Source: Cyanobacteria bacterium SIG26 | GTDB taxonomy: Bacteria > Cyanobacteriota > Vampirovibrionia > Gastranaerophilales > Gastranaerophilaceae | Assembly (NCBI GenBank): GCA_015152555.1 | Contig: SUTS01000011.1 | Coordinates: 1-64,000, forward strand | DNA: 64,000 nucleotides | Direction: 5' to 3' | Part shown: piece by piece, positions 49,807-59,873 of the stretch | Position numbering within the stretch: the first letter of the stretch is position 1 | How the letters are laid out: each line of letters starts with the position of its first letter | Position numbers and translations under genes: made by a program | The notes under the pieces: model-generated | Databases searched by the model: none | Seen by the model: the letters and a program-made list of their open reading frames with translations, nothing else | What the model was told of the DNA's origin: nothing

Positions 49807-52383
49807 ATGGAAAATCTATTAGAAAATCTTAATAAGGAACAAAAAGAAGCGGTTAAAACAACACAAGGGCCTTTATTAATACTAGCCGGAGCAGGTTCAG
49901 GCAAAACAAAAGTTTTAACGACATGTATTGCTTATATGATTAAAAATGGAGTTAAGCCTCGTAATATTTTGGCTGTAACTTTTACCAATAAAGCAGCTAA
50001 GGAAATGAAAGAGCGTATTGGTAAAATTTTGGGTGAAGATACTGTTAAATATATGTGGGTAGGTACTTTTCACGGAATATGCGGTAGAATTTTAAGAGAA
50101 AATATTGACAAATATAATACAGCAACCGGAAAACACCTTGATAAGAATTTTACGATTTATGATGATTCTGATACTAACCAAATAATTACAAGAATAATTA
50201 AGAAACTTAATCTTGATGATAAAGTTTATCCGACAAAACTTGTAAAATCTGTTATTTCAAACGCAAAAAACAAAATGCAAGATGCAACTACTTTTGCGAC
50301 TTATGCAAGAGATTTTAAATCACAAAGGATAGCTTCAATTTATGAAGAATATGAAAAATCTTTGAATAATAACAATGCAATAGATTTTGATGATATGTTG
50401 TTATTAACCGTAAAATTACTTGAACAAAATAAAGAAGTTCGTCAGCAGTATTACGACAGATTTCAACACATTTTGGTTGATGAGTATCAAGATACTAACT
50501 TGGCTCAGTACAATCTTGTTAATATGTTATATACAAATCTTTCAAAAGATATACCGGATTCTCGTTCGTTATGCGTTGTAGGTGATGTTGACCAGTCAAT
50601 TTATTCTTGGCGTGGTGCGGATTATACGATAATCATGAATTTCCAAAAAGATTATCCGAAAACAAAATTGATTAAATTGGAACAAAATTATCGTTCAACA
50701 GCACATATTCTAAATGCTGCAAACGCGGTTATTGAAAACAATAATGAGCGTGTTGAAAAAGTTTTATATTCAAATAAAGGTGAAGGCGAAAAATTAAGCT
50801 ATTATATCGCGGATGACGAGGCAGATGAGGCTAATTATATAGCATCTAATATTAAACGTAATGCAGGCGGTAATTATAATCAATTTGCGATTTTATACAG
50901 AACAAATAACCAATCACGTGCATTAGAAGAAGCTTGTATGGCAGTCGGTATTCCTTATAAAATATACGGCGGTACTAAATTCTATGACCGTGCAGAAGTT
51001 AAAACCGTACTTTGTTATTTGAAACTTATTAATAATACCGATGATTCTCAAAGTTTGCGCCGTGTTATCAATGTACCTAAGCGCGGTATTGGCGAAACAA
51101 CTGTTAAAAGTCTTGCTGATTTTGCAAATTCTAAAGAGATTAGTCTATATGAGGCTATAAAAATTTGTGAGGATTCCGGAATTGCTCCAAAAACTCGTTC
51201 CAAATTAAAAGATTTTGCAGAACTTATTAATAAGTTCAAACAAGCAAAAGAGTCATATTCATTAAAGGAATTTGTTACTTTAGTTATTGAAAAATCAGGT
51301 TATTTGGCAGAATTACAAGCAAAAGTTGCTGTAAATCCGGATTTTCAAGATGATATTAACAACTTACAAGAGCTTGTAAACGTAGCGGAAGAATTTGTAC
51401 CGGAAGAACAAGATAATATTTTGGGCGAATTTTTACAACAAGTAGCATTAGTTTCAGATTTAGATTCTATGGAAGATGAATCAAATAATGTAACAATGAT
51501 GACCTTGCATGCTGCAAAAGGTTTAGAGTTTCCTACAGTATTTATTGCCGGCATGGATGAGGGTATTTTCCCTAGTCAAAGAACATTACAAGTGCCTTCA
51601 GAAGTAGAAGAAGAACGTAGATTAATGTACGTTGGGATTACACGTGCAGAAGAAAAACTCTATTTAGTTTCTGCAAAACGTCGCCAAACTTGGGGTGAAT
51701 TTCGTTATTATAACCCATCGAGGTTTATGGAAGAGATCCCTCAAAATCTTATTGAATCTTTTGAATCAGAGGGCTCATATAGTCGTTTGTCAACATTTAG
51801 AAGTGCAGTTACTAAAGCTAAAGAATCTTACGCAAAATCTGATTCTGATGGATATGTAAAACCTTCTACAGGATTTGGTGCAAATTTTGTTGCGCCTCAA
51901 AAACGAGGTTTAGCATCTTCTTCGTCGAATTCAAATTCGGCAAGTTCATTTACTGCAAACCGTAGTAATTATAATAGTGCAAGTTCTAATTATACTCGTT
52001 CAAGTTATACAAAAAGTAATTACCCGAATAATAGAACGCCACAACGTACTATTCTTGTAAAATCAGCGGCAAATAAAAAGCGTGAAGAAGAAAAAATTGC
52101 GGCATTTTTCCAAGATAATGCAATAAAAAGAATGGCGGAAGAACGTCGTCAAAGACTTGCTGCAGAACAACGTCAATCAGAAGAACGAGAACAGCAACGT
52201 AAAAATTCTACAATTATTGAAGACGTTTATTCTGTCGGTCAACGCGTTTTTCATCAGCAGATGGGTGTCGGGCATATTACTGATGTAATGAATATCGGTG
52301 AAAGTGTTATGTACACTATTGACTTTGGCAAGTTAGGTAAAAAAGCAATGGATGCTTCTTATGCAAAACTTAAAAAGTTTTAG
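49807..52383 (+). CDS. pcrA: PcrA/UvrD-like DNA helicase
   Basis: This superfamily 1A helicase of 858 residues unwinds DNA in repair and plasmid/replication restart. Walker A GAGSGKTKVL lies near residue 28, and motif II is LVDEYQDTN near 222. Motifs IV-VI in the second half include MMTLHAAKGLEF, EERRLMYVGITRAEEKLYL. After a basic, Ser/Asn-rich linker, the C-terminus has the PcrA/UvrD Tudor-like domain (SVGQRVFHQQMGVGHITDV). GAAGAGG precedes the ATG at 49807. Confidence 0.95.
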   Translation: MENLLENLNKEQKEAVKTTQGPLLILAGAGSGKTKVLTTCIAYMIKNGVKPRNILAVTFTNKAAKEMKERIGKILGEDTVKYMWVGTFHGICGRILRENIDKYNTATGKHLDKNFTIYDDSDTNQIITRIIKKLNLDDKVYPTKLVKSVISNAKNKMQDATTFATYARDFKSQRIASIYEEYEKSLNNNNAIDFDDMLLLTVKLLEQNKEVRQQYYDRFQHILVDEYQDTNLAQYNLVNMLYTNLSKDIPDSRSLCVVGDVDQSIYSWRGADYTIIMNFQKDYPKTKLIKLEQNYRSTAHILNAANAVIENNNERVEKVLYSNKGEGEKLSYYIADDEADEANYIASNIKRNAGGNYNQFAILYRTNNQSRALEEACMAVGIPYKIYGGTKFYDRAEVKTVLCYLKLINNTDDSQSLRRVINVPKRGIGETTVKSLADFANSKEISLYEAIKICEDSGIAPKTRSKLKDFAELINKFKQAKESYSLKEFVTLVIEKSGYLAELQAKVAVNPDFQDDINNLQELVNVAEEFVPEEQDNILGEFLQQVALVSDLDSMEDESNNVTMMTLHAAKGLEFPTVFIAGMDEGIFPSQRTLQVPSEVEEERRLMYVGITRAEEKLYLVSAKRRQTWGEFRYYNPSRFMEEIPQNLIESFESEGSYSRLSTFRSAVTKAKESYAKSDSDGYVKPSTGFGANFVAPQKRGLASSSSNSNSASSFTANRSNYNSASSNYTRSSYTKSNYPNNRTPQRTILVKSAANKKREEEKIAAFFQDNAIKRMAEERRQRLAAEQRQSEEREQQRKNSTIIEDVYSVGQRVFHQQMGVGHITDVMNIGESVMYTIDFGKLGKKAMDASYAKLKKF

Positions 52384-52481
52384 TGTGGGATAATAATTAA
52401 CTTTTCATTAATTTTTCATTATTAATATATATTTATGTTAAACTAAAATCAATAATAGTAAACTTGGAGAGGATATTAATA

Positions 52482-55136
52482 ATGATAAAAATGTTACTAA
52501 AACTTTTGGGCGATCCTAATGAAAAGAAAGTTAAAGCAATGATGGGGATTGTTGAGCATATCAATGCCTTAGAACCGGAATTTGCAAAACTTACGGATGA
52601 GGAATTAAGGGCTAAAACTCAAGAGTTTCGTAATATTTTGGCAAAACGACCTACTTCTAAGAATTTTAAAGAAGATTTGAGATTAGAAAAGGAAGCTTTG
52701 GATAAATTATTGCCAGAAGCTTTTGCCACAGTTAGAGAAGCTGGTAAACGTGTTTTAAATATGCGCCATTTTGATGTTCAATTAATTGGCGGATATTTCT
52801 TACATAATGGACATATTGCGGAAATGAGAACAGGTGAAGGTAAAACTTTGGTTGCGACTTTACCTGCATATTTGAATGCTTTAACTGGAAAAGGTGTTCA
52901 TGTAGTAACAGTAAACGATTACCTCGCAAAACGTGATAGTGAATGGATGGGAAAAATTTATAAGTTTTTGGGTTTAACTGTTGGTGTTGTTTTATCTAAT
53001 GGTGAGAATGCGAGAAATTTTCATGTAAAGCGTGATGCATATCAGTGTGATATTACTTATGGTACAAATAATGAATTTGGGTTTGATTATTTGCGTGATA
53101 ATATGGCCGGAGCTGAAGAAATGCTTGTTCAGCGTCCGTTTAATTATGCTATTATTGACGAAGTTGACAGTATTCTTATCGATGAAGCTCGTACTCCGTT
53201 AATCATTAGCGGTCGTTTAGCTCAATCTGCCGAAACATATAAAATGATGGCAAAAGTGGCACCTCAACTTACAAAAGAGGTTGATTATACCGTCGATGAG
53301 AAAAATAAGAATGTTATTTTAACCGAAGATGGTATTGATAGAGCTCAAGAACTTATCGGAGTTAAGGATTTATTTGATATTCAAACTCAGTATGCTCACC
53401 ATTTGTTACAAGCATTAAAAGCAAAAGAATTATTTGTTAAAGATACAGATTATGTTGTAAGAAATGGCGAAGTAATGATTGTTGATGAATTCACCGGTCG
53501 TTTAATGGAAGGTCGCCGTTGGTCAGATGGTTTACACCAAGCCGTTGAAGCAAAAGAAGGGGTTGAAATTCAAGATGAAACTCAAACATTAGCAAGCATT
53601 ACGTATCAAAATTTATTTAGATTATATCCAAAGCTTTCCGGCATGACAGGTACTGCAATGACTGAAGAAGCAGAATTCGGCAAGATTTATAATCTTGAAG
53701 TTACTGCTATTCCGACAAACAAGCCTGATATCAGAATTAATTATCCGGATGTTATTTATAAGTCTGAGGTTCAAAAATATTTGGCTGTGGTCGATGATAT
53801 TGTAGAGCAATATAAAATTGGTCGACCGGTTTTAGTTGGTACAATTAGTATTGAAAAATCTGAGTATGTGTCTGCGCTGTTAAAACAACGTGGAATTAGA
53901 CATAATGTGTTGAATGCAAAACATCACGAAAGAGAAGCTTATATTATTGCACAAGCCGGTCGAGTTGGTGCAGTTACTATTGCAACAAACATGGCAGGTC
54001 GCGGTACGGATATTTTATTGGGTGGTAATGCGGAATATCTTGCTAAAGCTGAATTGGAAGATAAAGGTGTTGATGAAAATACTGAAGGGTATGAACAAAT
54101 TAAAGAAGCGACTTTGGCTAATGCAAGAGCGATAACAGAAGAAGAACACGCTAAAGTTGTTGAGTTAGGCGGTTTACATGTTATCGGCACAGAACGTCAT
54201 GAATCTCGCCGTATTGATAATCAATTAAGAGGTCGTGCAGCACGTCAAGGTGACCCTGGTTCTACAAGATTTTTCTTATCTTTAGAAGATAATTTGATGA
54301 GAATATTCGGCGGTGAAAAAATAACTCAATTAATGACTGCGTTAAATGTTCCTGAAAATATGGCAATTGATCATCCGCTTATTACAACAAGAATTGAATC
54401 AGCTCAAAAGAAAGTTGAAACTTTCCATTTTGATATGAGAAAAACAGTTCTTGAATATGATGATGTTATGAATATTCAGCGTGAAAAATTCTATCGTCAG
54501 AGACGTAAAGTTTTGGCTGGACAAGGTTTGCAGGACGATATTTATTATATGATGGAATGCGAAGTTGATAGGCTTATGAGAAGTTTTATTTCACCTGAGC
54601 AAAAGGTTGAAGAATATGTTTATGAAGATTTGCAAACAATGATTAAAGAGCTTCACTCTACAGTTCCTCAATTATCTTCGTTTGAAGTTTCAGATATTCA
54701 AAATATGCGTTTTGAACCTATGTATAATAAAATAAAAGATTTTGTCATTGATGCGTACAAATCTCACGAAATTGGTATTATTAATTTTTATAATCAAGTT
54801 GTGCAAGATTATAATGCGGGTTATGAATTACAAGAACCGTTTAAAAATAATATAGTAAGACAACTTGAAAAAGATGTATTATTAAAGGTTGTTGATAATA
54901 AATGGATTGATCATTTGCATAATATTGATATGTTGCGTGAAGGTATCGGGTTAAGGGCTTATGGTCAAAAGGATCCATTAATTGAATATAAAAAAGAAGC
55001 TTATGATTTGTTTAACAGAATGATGTCAGAAATTCAAAGTGAAACGGTAAAACATTTGTTCAGAACAAGATTTGGTGTTCAAGTTGTGAATAATGGTGTA
55101 CCTGTTGATGATATTGATGATGAAATTTCAGAATAA
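52482..55136 (+). CDS. secA: Preprotein translocase ATPase SecA
   Basis: This motor of the Sec pathway has 884 residues. Walker A is in MRTGEGKTLVATLPAYLNAL near residue 118, motif II in IIDEVDSILIDEA near 225, and later NMAGRGTDILLGG and GRAARQGDPGSTRF are typical. The C-terminus ends in VDDIDDEISE and has no cysteine-rich SecB/lipid-binding zinc motif, as in several non-proteobacterial SecAs. The ATG at 52482 follows GGAGAGGATATT. Confidence 0.97.
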   Translation: MIKMLLKLLGDPNEKKVKAMMGIVEHINALEPEFAKLTDEELRAKTQEFRNILAKRPTSKNFKEDLRLEKEALDKLLPEAFATVREAGKRVLNMRHFDVQLIGGYFLHNGHIAEMRTGEGKTLVATLPAYLNALTGKGVHVVTVNDYLAKRDSEWMGKIYKFLGLTVGVVLSNGENARNFHVKRDAYQCDITYGTNNEFGFDYLRDNMAGAEEMLVQRPFNYAIIDEVDSILIDEARTPLIISGRLAQSAETYKMMAKVAPQLTKEVDYTVDEKNKNVILTEDGIDRAQELIGVKDLFDIQTQYAHHLLQALKAKELFVKDTDYVVRNGEVMIVDEFTGRLMEGRRWSDGLHQAVEAKEGVEIQDETQTLASITYQNLFRLYPKLSGMTGTAMTEEAEFGKIYNLEVTAIPTNKPDIRINYPDVIYKSEVQKYLAVVDDIVEQYKIGRPVLVGTISIEKSEYVSALLKQRGIRHNVLNAKHHEREAYIIAQAGRVGAVTIATNMAGRGTDILLGGNAEYLAKAELEDKGVDENTEGYEQIKEATLANARAITEEEHAKVVELGGLHVIGTERHESRRIDNQLRGRAARQGDPGSTRFFLSLEDNLMRIFGGEKITQLMTALNVPENMAIDHPLITTRIESAQKKVETFHFDMRKTVLEYDDVMNIQREKFYRQRRKVLAGQGLQDDIYYMMECEVDRLMRSFISPEQKVEEYVYEDLQTMIKELHSTVPQLSSFEVSDIQNMRFEPMYNKIKDFVIDAYKSHEIGIINFYNQVVQDYNAGYELQEPFKNNIVRQLEKDVLLKVVDNKWIDHLHNIDMLREGIGLRAYGQKDPLIEYKKEAYDLFNRMMSEIQSETVKHLFRTRFGVQVVNNGVPVDDIDDEISE

Positions 55137-55148
55137 ATCTCTTAGGTT

Positions 55149-55964
55149 ATGGAAGACAAAGTTCTTATAAAATATTTTAAAAGTTTAGGTATAGAGGTTC
55201 ACACCTCTACCAAAGCTCGTGGTCATCAAGGTTTTTATACACATAATAGAATTGATATCTCTAAGAATGTTTCTCAACAGAGAATGGTACCGGTTTTATT
55301 ACATGAATTTGCGCATTATATACATTCTCAGATTGAGCCTGATATGATGAAAACAGGTGGAAGTTTGGATGTCTTATTTGATGTGAATGATTCTGAAAAG
55401 TATTATGAAGAACTGTTGTTGGTAACTAATTTTGTGGATAAGCATTCTAAATTTGAAAAGTTAGAGCAGCATAAAATGATTGCAAAATCTAAGGTTTTAG
55501 AATATGAAAATGTTATTAAAAATAAATATCCTAAATTTATGCGTTCTAAAAAATTTAAAGAATTTGATAAATATATAAAAGGCTCAAAGGCAAAATATTT
55601 ATTAAAATATGACAGAATAAAATTGGTATCAGGTTTGTTATTCAAAACGGTTGAAGTTTTAACAATTGATAATTTAGAAAAAGATTTTTGTGATATCCCA
55701 CCGGAGTTTGCAGCATATATTAGATTAAAATCTTGGCAGAAAAAACAAACTCGTATATCTACTAAAATAAATAAGTTAAAAAAATATTATCAAAAGCCGG
55801 CAGAATTGTTCGCAAGACTAGTTGAGGGACTATATTTAGATCCTGAATATGTCCAAAAAATAGCCCCTCATACATGTTATAGGTTTTTTGATTTATTAAA
55901 TCGCGGATATTATAAAAATTTATCCGAAGTCTTGGATTTTATTTATAATCCTGTTAATTTGTAA
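55149..55964 (+). CDS. HExxH metallopeptidase-like protein of unknown function
   Basis: This 271-residue protein has no signal peptide. The zinc motif H52-E53-x-x-H56 is in VPVLLHEFAHYIHSQ, and a second acidic ligand is probably E219 in YYQKPAELFARLVEGLYLDP. That PxELFAR block is typical of IrrE/ImmA-like or phage-type metallopeptidase folds, where the glutamate lies well after the first motif. In between is a helical Lys-rich region. It starts 12 bases after secA. It overlaps the convergent zinc-ribbon gene by 22 bases. The substrate is unknown; a housekeeping role is possible. Confidence 0.7.
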   Translation: MEDKVLIKYFKSLGIEVHTSTKARGHQGFYTHNRIDISKNVSQQRMVPVLLHEFAHYIHSQIEPDMMKTGGSLDVLFDVNDSEKYYEELLLVTNFVDKHSKFEKLEQHKMIAKSKVLEYENVIKNKYPKFMRSKKFKEFDKYIKGSKAKYLLKYDRIKLVSGLLFKTVEVLTIDNLEKDFCDIPPEFAAYIRLKSWQKKQTRISTKINKLKKYYQKPAELFARLVEGLYLDPEYVQKIAPHTCYRFFDLLNRGYYKNLSEVLDFIYNPVNL

Positions 55965-56455
55965 AAAATATTCCTCATTACAGAAGGTTGTCTGATTTCA
56001 GAATATCTTTGATCAACTCGGGCAAGTTCTTGGCCGACTTGTGTGTATAGATATTGTATAACATCTTCACTGCGTTGTTCTTCGGTATCATATTCTGCGC
56101 GTATTTTTACAAGTTCATTGTTATCTAAAAATTTGCCGCCACAACTATAACATTCATCAATTTCAATTATTTTTTTAGCACTTGATGAGTTTTTTACCAT
56201 CTTGGTTCCGCAATTTGGACAAAATCTGTCAAGTGTTGAGTCAGTTTGTTCAAATTTTTTATCAGAAATCTTTTCCAGAATAACAGAAATATCTTCGTGA
56301 TTTTCGTCAAATTCTTTAAATTCTCTGTTATCAAAATATATTCCACCACAACCTTGTGTACAGATATCAAGGTTAATACCTTCTGATGGTATATAAACTT
56401 TTTCCATAATTTTGTTACAAGCCGGACAATTTAAAGTTTTTAATGTATCAGCCAT
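55943..56455 (-). CDS. Zinc-ribbon (zf-TFIIB type) protein
   Basis: This 170-residue protein has two zinc ribbons with the CPxC...C-x(2-3)-C layout (LNCPACNKIMEKVYIPSEGINLDICTQGCGG and RFCPNCGTKMVKNSS...DECYSCGG) and an acidic linker, the pattern of the zf-TFIIB domain. No catalytic part and no membrane segment. The function is unknown; similar proteins may bind nucleic acid or act as adaptors. It ends inside the convergent HExxH gene. Confidence 0.8.
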   Translation of the reverse strand: MADTLKTLNCPACNKIMEKVYIPSEGINLDICTQGCGGIYFDNREFKEFDENHEDISVILEKISDKKFEQTDSTLDRFCPNCGTKMVKNSSSAKKIIEIDECYSCGGKFLDNNELVKIRAEYDTEEQRSEDVIQYLYTQVGQELARVDQRYSEIRQPSVMRNIFYKLTGL

Positions 56456-56551
56456 TTTTACCTACTTTCTTTTTTATAATTCCAGTCTATCATTTATTGT
56501 GTGTTTTAAATCGTTCATGTACATTATTTTGAGGGTTTTTGTAAATTTTTT

Positions 56552-56580
56552 TTGTATTAATGCGGGAAATATTGTACAAT
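56552..56580 (+). promoter_or_regulatory. Promoter of the GAF/HD-GYP signalling operon
   Basis: TTGTAT (56552-56557), a 17-base spacer and TACAAT (56575-56580). A transcription start near 56587 leaves a short leader with GGGTAAAATT before the ATG. Confidence 0.5.
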
Positions 56581-56599
56581 AAGGTAAAAGGGTAAAATT

Positions 56600-58327
56600 A
56601 TGACTAAGATAGTAAATAGTATAGAGATGGCTGAAAGTAAAATAAATCAAGCGTTAATATATGTAGATGAGAAAAATTATACTCAAGCGCGCGAACTTAT
56701 TGAAGAAGCATACAAGTTTTTTCAGGATGAGAATTTAATTGATGGAATATCAATATGTTTGAGTTTAATTGCATTTTTAAATTATTCTGAAGATAAGAAT
56801 GGTTATGAAAATGCGTTAGAATTATTAAATGATGCAACATTTATGTCAAAACGTTCAAATAATGAAAGTGCTATATTAATAAATGAATTGATGTTAGGGA
56901 ATATAAATTTCTCAGAAAGTAATAAAGATATTGCTTTAATTCATTATAACAATGCTTTAAAAATAGCTGTGGAAGATGATAAATATTCACTTGTAGATAC
57001 AATTAATACAAGAATTCGGCAGTTACAAAACGGTATGGATTATTCATTACCGACCAAAAGTGACCCTTTGGTATCACTTGTCAAAATAAGCCGTTCAATT
57101 ACTGCATTAACTGATATTGATGAGTTGCTGCGCGTAATCGCGGAAGAAACAAAAAATGCGATTTCGGCAGACAGATGTACGGTATTTTTATGGGATAAAG
57201 ATACGGATGAGTTGTGGTCAAAAGTTGCATTAGGGTTGGACTCTAGTCAAGAGATTAGATTTCCAGCTGATAAAGGTTTGGCCGGATATGTTGTTAAATC
57301 AGGTGAAACATTAAATATTATTGAAGCTTATGATGACCCGAGATTTAATCCGGAAGTTGATAAGAAAACCGGTTATCGTACAAAGACAATTTTGTGTATG
57401 CCTATTATAAATAATAATCAAGAAATTATTGGTGCCTTTCAGGTTATTAATAAAATTGATGGTGTATTTACAAAAAATGATGAGGATTTGTTAATTGCGA
57501 TAGGTGGCAGTGCAAGTATTGCGTTAGAAAATGCTCAATTATTTGACAAACAACTGCAAATGTATCACGAACAAAAATTGTTATTTGAAAGTTTTATTGA
57601 TACATTAGCAACATCTATTGATGCCAGAGATAAGATTACGGCTGGTCATTCAACTCGTGTTCGTCAATATTCTACTCTTTTAGCTCAAGAAATGAATATG
57701 GAACAAAAAGATATTGCTCTATTGGAAAAAGCTGCACTACTTCATGATATCGGTAAAATTGGTATAAGAGATTCGGTTTTACAAAAAGACGGCAAGTTGA
57801 CAGATGAGGAGTATAAACATATTCAAGAACACGTTAGAATTACACATAATATTTTGAATAAGATTTATATGTCGTCTGATTTTAGAATAATTACTGAAAT
57901 GGCTTGTTCACATCACGAAAAGTGGGATGGTAGCGGGTATTACAGACATTTAAAAGGTGAAGAAATAACCTTGGGTGGTAGAATTTTAGCCGTTGCAGAC
58001 GTTTTTGATGCGATTACTTCTAAACGTCATTACCGCGATAAAATGCCGATAGCAAATGTTATTGATATTCTGATGAAAGGTGCAGGTTCTCATTTTGAAG
58101 AAAGTTTGGTAAATATATTTTTATCTGTTCCTGCAAACAAAATTGTTAGAGTCTTTTTATCAGAATCTAATGGGGAAATTAAGCCCGAAGATGAAAGAGT
58201 TTTGAGTGCTCAAAATTTACGCGAAGTTCATCGTTTAAGTACGGCAGAATCTTTAAATGAAAATGAACAAAAAATATTGGATTTATTTAACGCATATTAT
58301 ACAGGTATTATGGGTGGGGGTAAATAA
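56600..58327 (+). CDS. GAF and HD-GYP domain phosphodiesterase with N-terminal TPR region
   Basis: This is a 575-residue signalling enzyme. The N-terminus (about residues 1-145) is helical and TPR-like. A GAF domain follows (about 160-315: LLRVIAEETKNAISADRCTVFLW, KGLAGYVVKSGETLNI). The C-terminal HD-GYP domain has HDIGK near residue 383, HHEKWDGSGYYRHLKGEEI and RILAVADVFDAITSKRHYR, all needed for hydrolysis of cyclic di-GMP. It probably lowers cyclic di-GMP in response to a small ligand bound by GAF. The next gene starts 1 base after its stop. Confidence 0.9.
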   Translation: MTKIVNSIEMAESKINQALIYVDEKNYTQARELIEEAYKFFQDENLIDGISICLSLIAFLNYSEDKNGYENALELLNDATFMSKRSNNESAILINELMLGNINFSESNKDIALIHYNNALKIAVEDDKYSLVDTINTRIRQLQNGMDYSLPTKSDPLVSLVKISRSITALTDIDELLRVIAEETKNAISADRCTVFLWDKDTDELWSKVALGLDSSQEIRFPADKGLAGYVVKSGETLNIIEAYDDPRFNPEVDKKTGYRTKTILCMPIINNNQEIIGAFQVINKIDGVFTKNDEDLLIAIGGSASIALENAQLFDKQLQMYHEQKLLFESFIDTLATSIDARDKITAGHSTRVRQYSTLLAQEMNMEQKDIALLEKAALLHDIGKIGIRDSVLQKDGKLTDEEYKHIQEHVRITHNILNKIYMSSDFRIITEMACSHHEKWDGSGYYRHLKGEEITLGGRILAVADVFDAITSKRHYRDKMPIANVIDILMKGAGSHFEESLVNIFLSVPANKIVRVFLSESNGEIKPEDERVLSAQNLREVHRLSTAESLNENEQKILDLFNAYYTGIMGGGK

Positions 58328-58328
58328 G

Positions 58329-59873
58329 ATGAAAAAGCCGTTAATAACTTCATTATGTGTTTTTTCAATTTTATCTGGTCCGAGTTTCGCGTTTGATTTC
58401 ACTAAATTAAAGCCGGTTAATCCTTTAGATAATAATCCGAAAACATATCAAGAAGTGGTTAATCAACCATCTTATGAATTAAAGCGCGGAACTTTAACGA
58501 AAAATGCTATAAGAAATCAATATACAATTGCGATGGATAAATTTATGCAAAGTAATGTTCGTTCATCTTATCGTGATTTCAAAATATTGATTGAAAATGT
58601 TGTTCCGAATGATTATGTTTATATGCGCTTAACTCAAGAAATGGCTGCAATTGGGTTTTTTAGCTTGGCAGAATTATCTATGTCAAAAGTTCAGGATAAT
58701 AAATTATCTATTTTGTTAGAAGAAGATGTTAAAAATTATTATTTTCCGAATTATACGTTAACTTTTAAAGATCAAATGTATTTGGCCGAAATTTATTCAA
58801 ATATTTTATATAATGATCAAAGTAAGGAAGCTACGATTGAACTTGTAAAACAGGATAGTTTGTTAGCGGATTCTGATTATGCAAATTATTTGGTTGCTTT
58901 TGGTAGTATGAAAAATGGCGAAATTAAACTTGCTGAAAAATTTATTAATAATGCGATTTCTAAAAATCCGGATAATATTAATTATAAACGTCTTAAAGCT
59001 GAGATAATTTCACAATCTGAGAAACCGCAAGAAGGTGTAAAATTAATAAATAGTTTGAGTTCAGAAAATATTCATACAATTGTTTTCGACAAAGAATTAC
59101 ATTCATCTCAACAATATATTTTGTATAAAGCCGCTAAAAATGAATATTGGAAAAAATATCATTTAGCATATTATTATTTTGATGAAAATGAATTAAATAA
59201 GGCGTTAAGAGTTTTGCAGACGGCAATTAGTCCAAAGAAAAATATAAATAAAGATGTCTATACATTAACTTCAAAAGTATATTATGAGATGAAAGAGTTT
59301 GAAAAAGCTCAGGACTATGCCCTTAAAGCTCTTGATATAGAAGCTTCACATCCTGATGCTTTGATTGTTCTGGGGAATATTGCTTTAAGAAATAAAGATT
59401 ATAAATCTGCTGAAAATTATTTTAAGAAAGCTATTTCAAAAGACGTAACTTATGTCGCAGATATTAAGTTAGCTCAAGTTTATCAGCATTTGGGTAATAT
59501 TAAAAAAGCTAAAGAAATATATTCAAAAGTTTTAAAAATAAGTTCAAAAGCTTATGAGGCTTATTATCAAATGGCATTGCTTGAAAAAGATAGAGAGCTT
59601 GCATATCTAAAAAAAGCTGTTGCAATTAATCCGAATTTTAAAGATGGATGGGTTGATTTAGCAAGATTAGAAATAGATAAAGAATCTTATGACAGGGCGC
59701 TTTCTTATTTAGGTATAGCTAAATATATTGACGAAAACGATCATAGATATTATTATTATTTTGGTTTGGTATTGAAAAATAAGGGCTTAACTGCAGAGGC
59801 AAAATCAAATTTTGAAAAAAGTTTAAATCTAAACCCTGATTATCAGTTGGCAAAAGAGGAATTAAATATATGA
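58329..59873 (+). CDS. Exported TPR protein
   Basis: This 514-residue protein has a signal peptide (MKKPLITSLCVFSILSGPSFAF, cleavage near FA-FD). The C-terminal half contains several TPR units (YTLTSKVYYEMKEFEKAQDYALKALDIEASHPDALIVLGNIALRNKDYKSAENYFKKAI), the N-terminal half degenerate repeats. I use the ATG at 58329, right after the HD-GYP stop; an earlier frame start at 58257 lies inside that gene. The last codons overlap the next gene by four bases (ATGA). A periplasmic or envelope scaffold coupled to the signalling operon. Confidence 0.82.
   Translation: MKKPLITSLCVFSILSGPSFAFDFTKLKPVNPLDNNPKTYQEVVNQPSYELKRGTLTKNAIRNQYTIAMDKFMQSNVRSSYRDFKILIENVVPNDYVYMRLTQEMAAIGFFSLAELSMSKVQDNKLSILLEEDVKNYYFPNYTLTFKDQMYLAEIYSNILYNDQSKEATIELVKQDSLLADSDYANYLVAFGSMKNGEIKLAEKFINNAISKNPDNINYKRLKAEIISQSEKPQEGVKLINSLSSENIHTIVFDKELHSSQQYILYKAAKNEYWKKYHLAYYYFDENELNKALRVLQTAISPKKNINKDVYTLTSKVYYEMKEFEKAQDYALKALDIEASHPDALIVLGNIALRNKDYKSAENYFKKAISKDVTYVADIKLAQVYQHLGNIKKAKEIYSKVLKISSKAYEAYYQMALLEKDRELAYLKKAVAINPNFKDGWVDLARLEIDKESYDRALSYLGIAKYIDENDHRYYYYFGLVLKNKGLTAEAKSNFEKSLNLNPDYQLAKEELNI

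Noticed and set aside
58257..58328. 24-residue upstream extension of the exported TPR protein
   Set aside because: It overlaps the HD-GYP gene; the start at 58329 gives a proper signal peptide.
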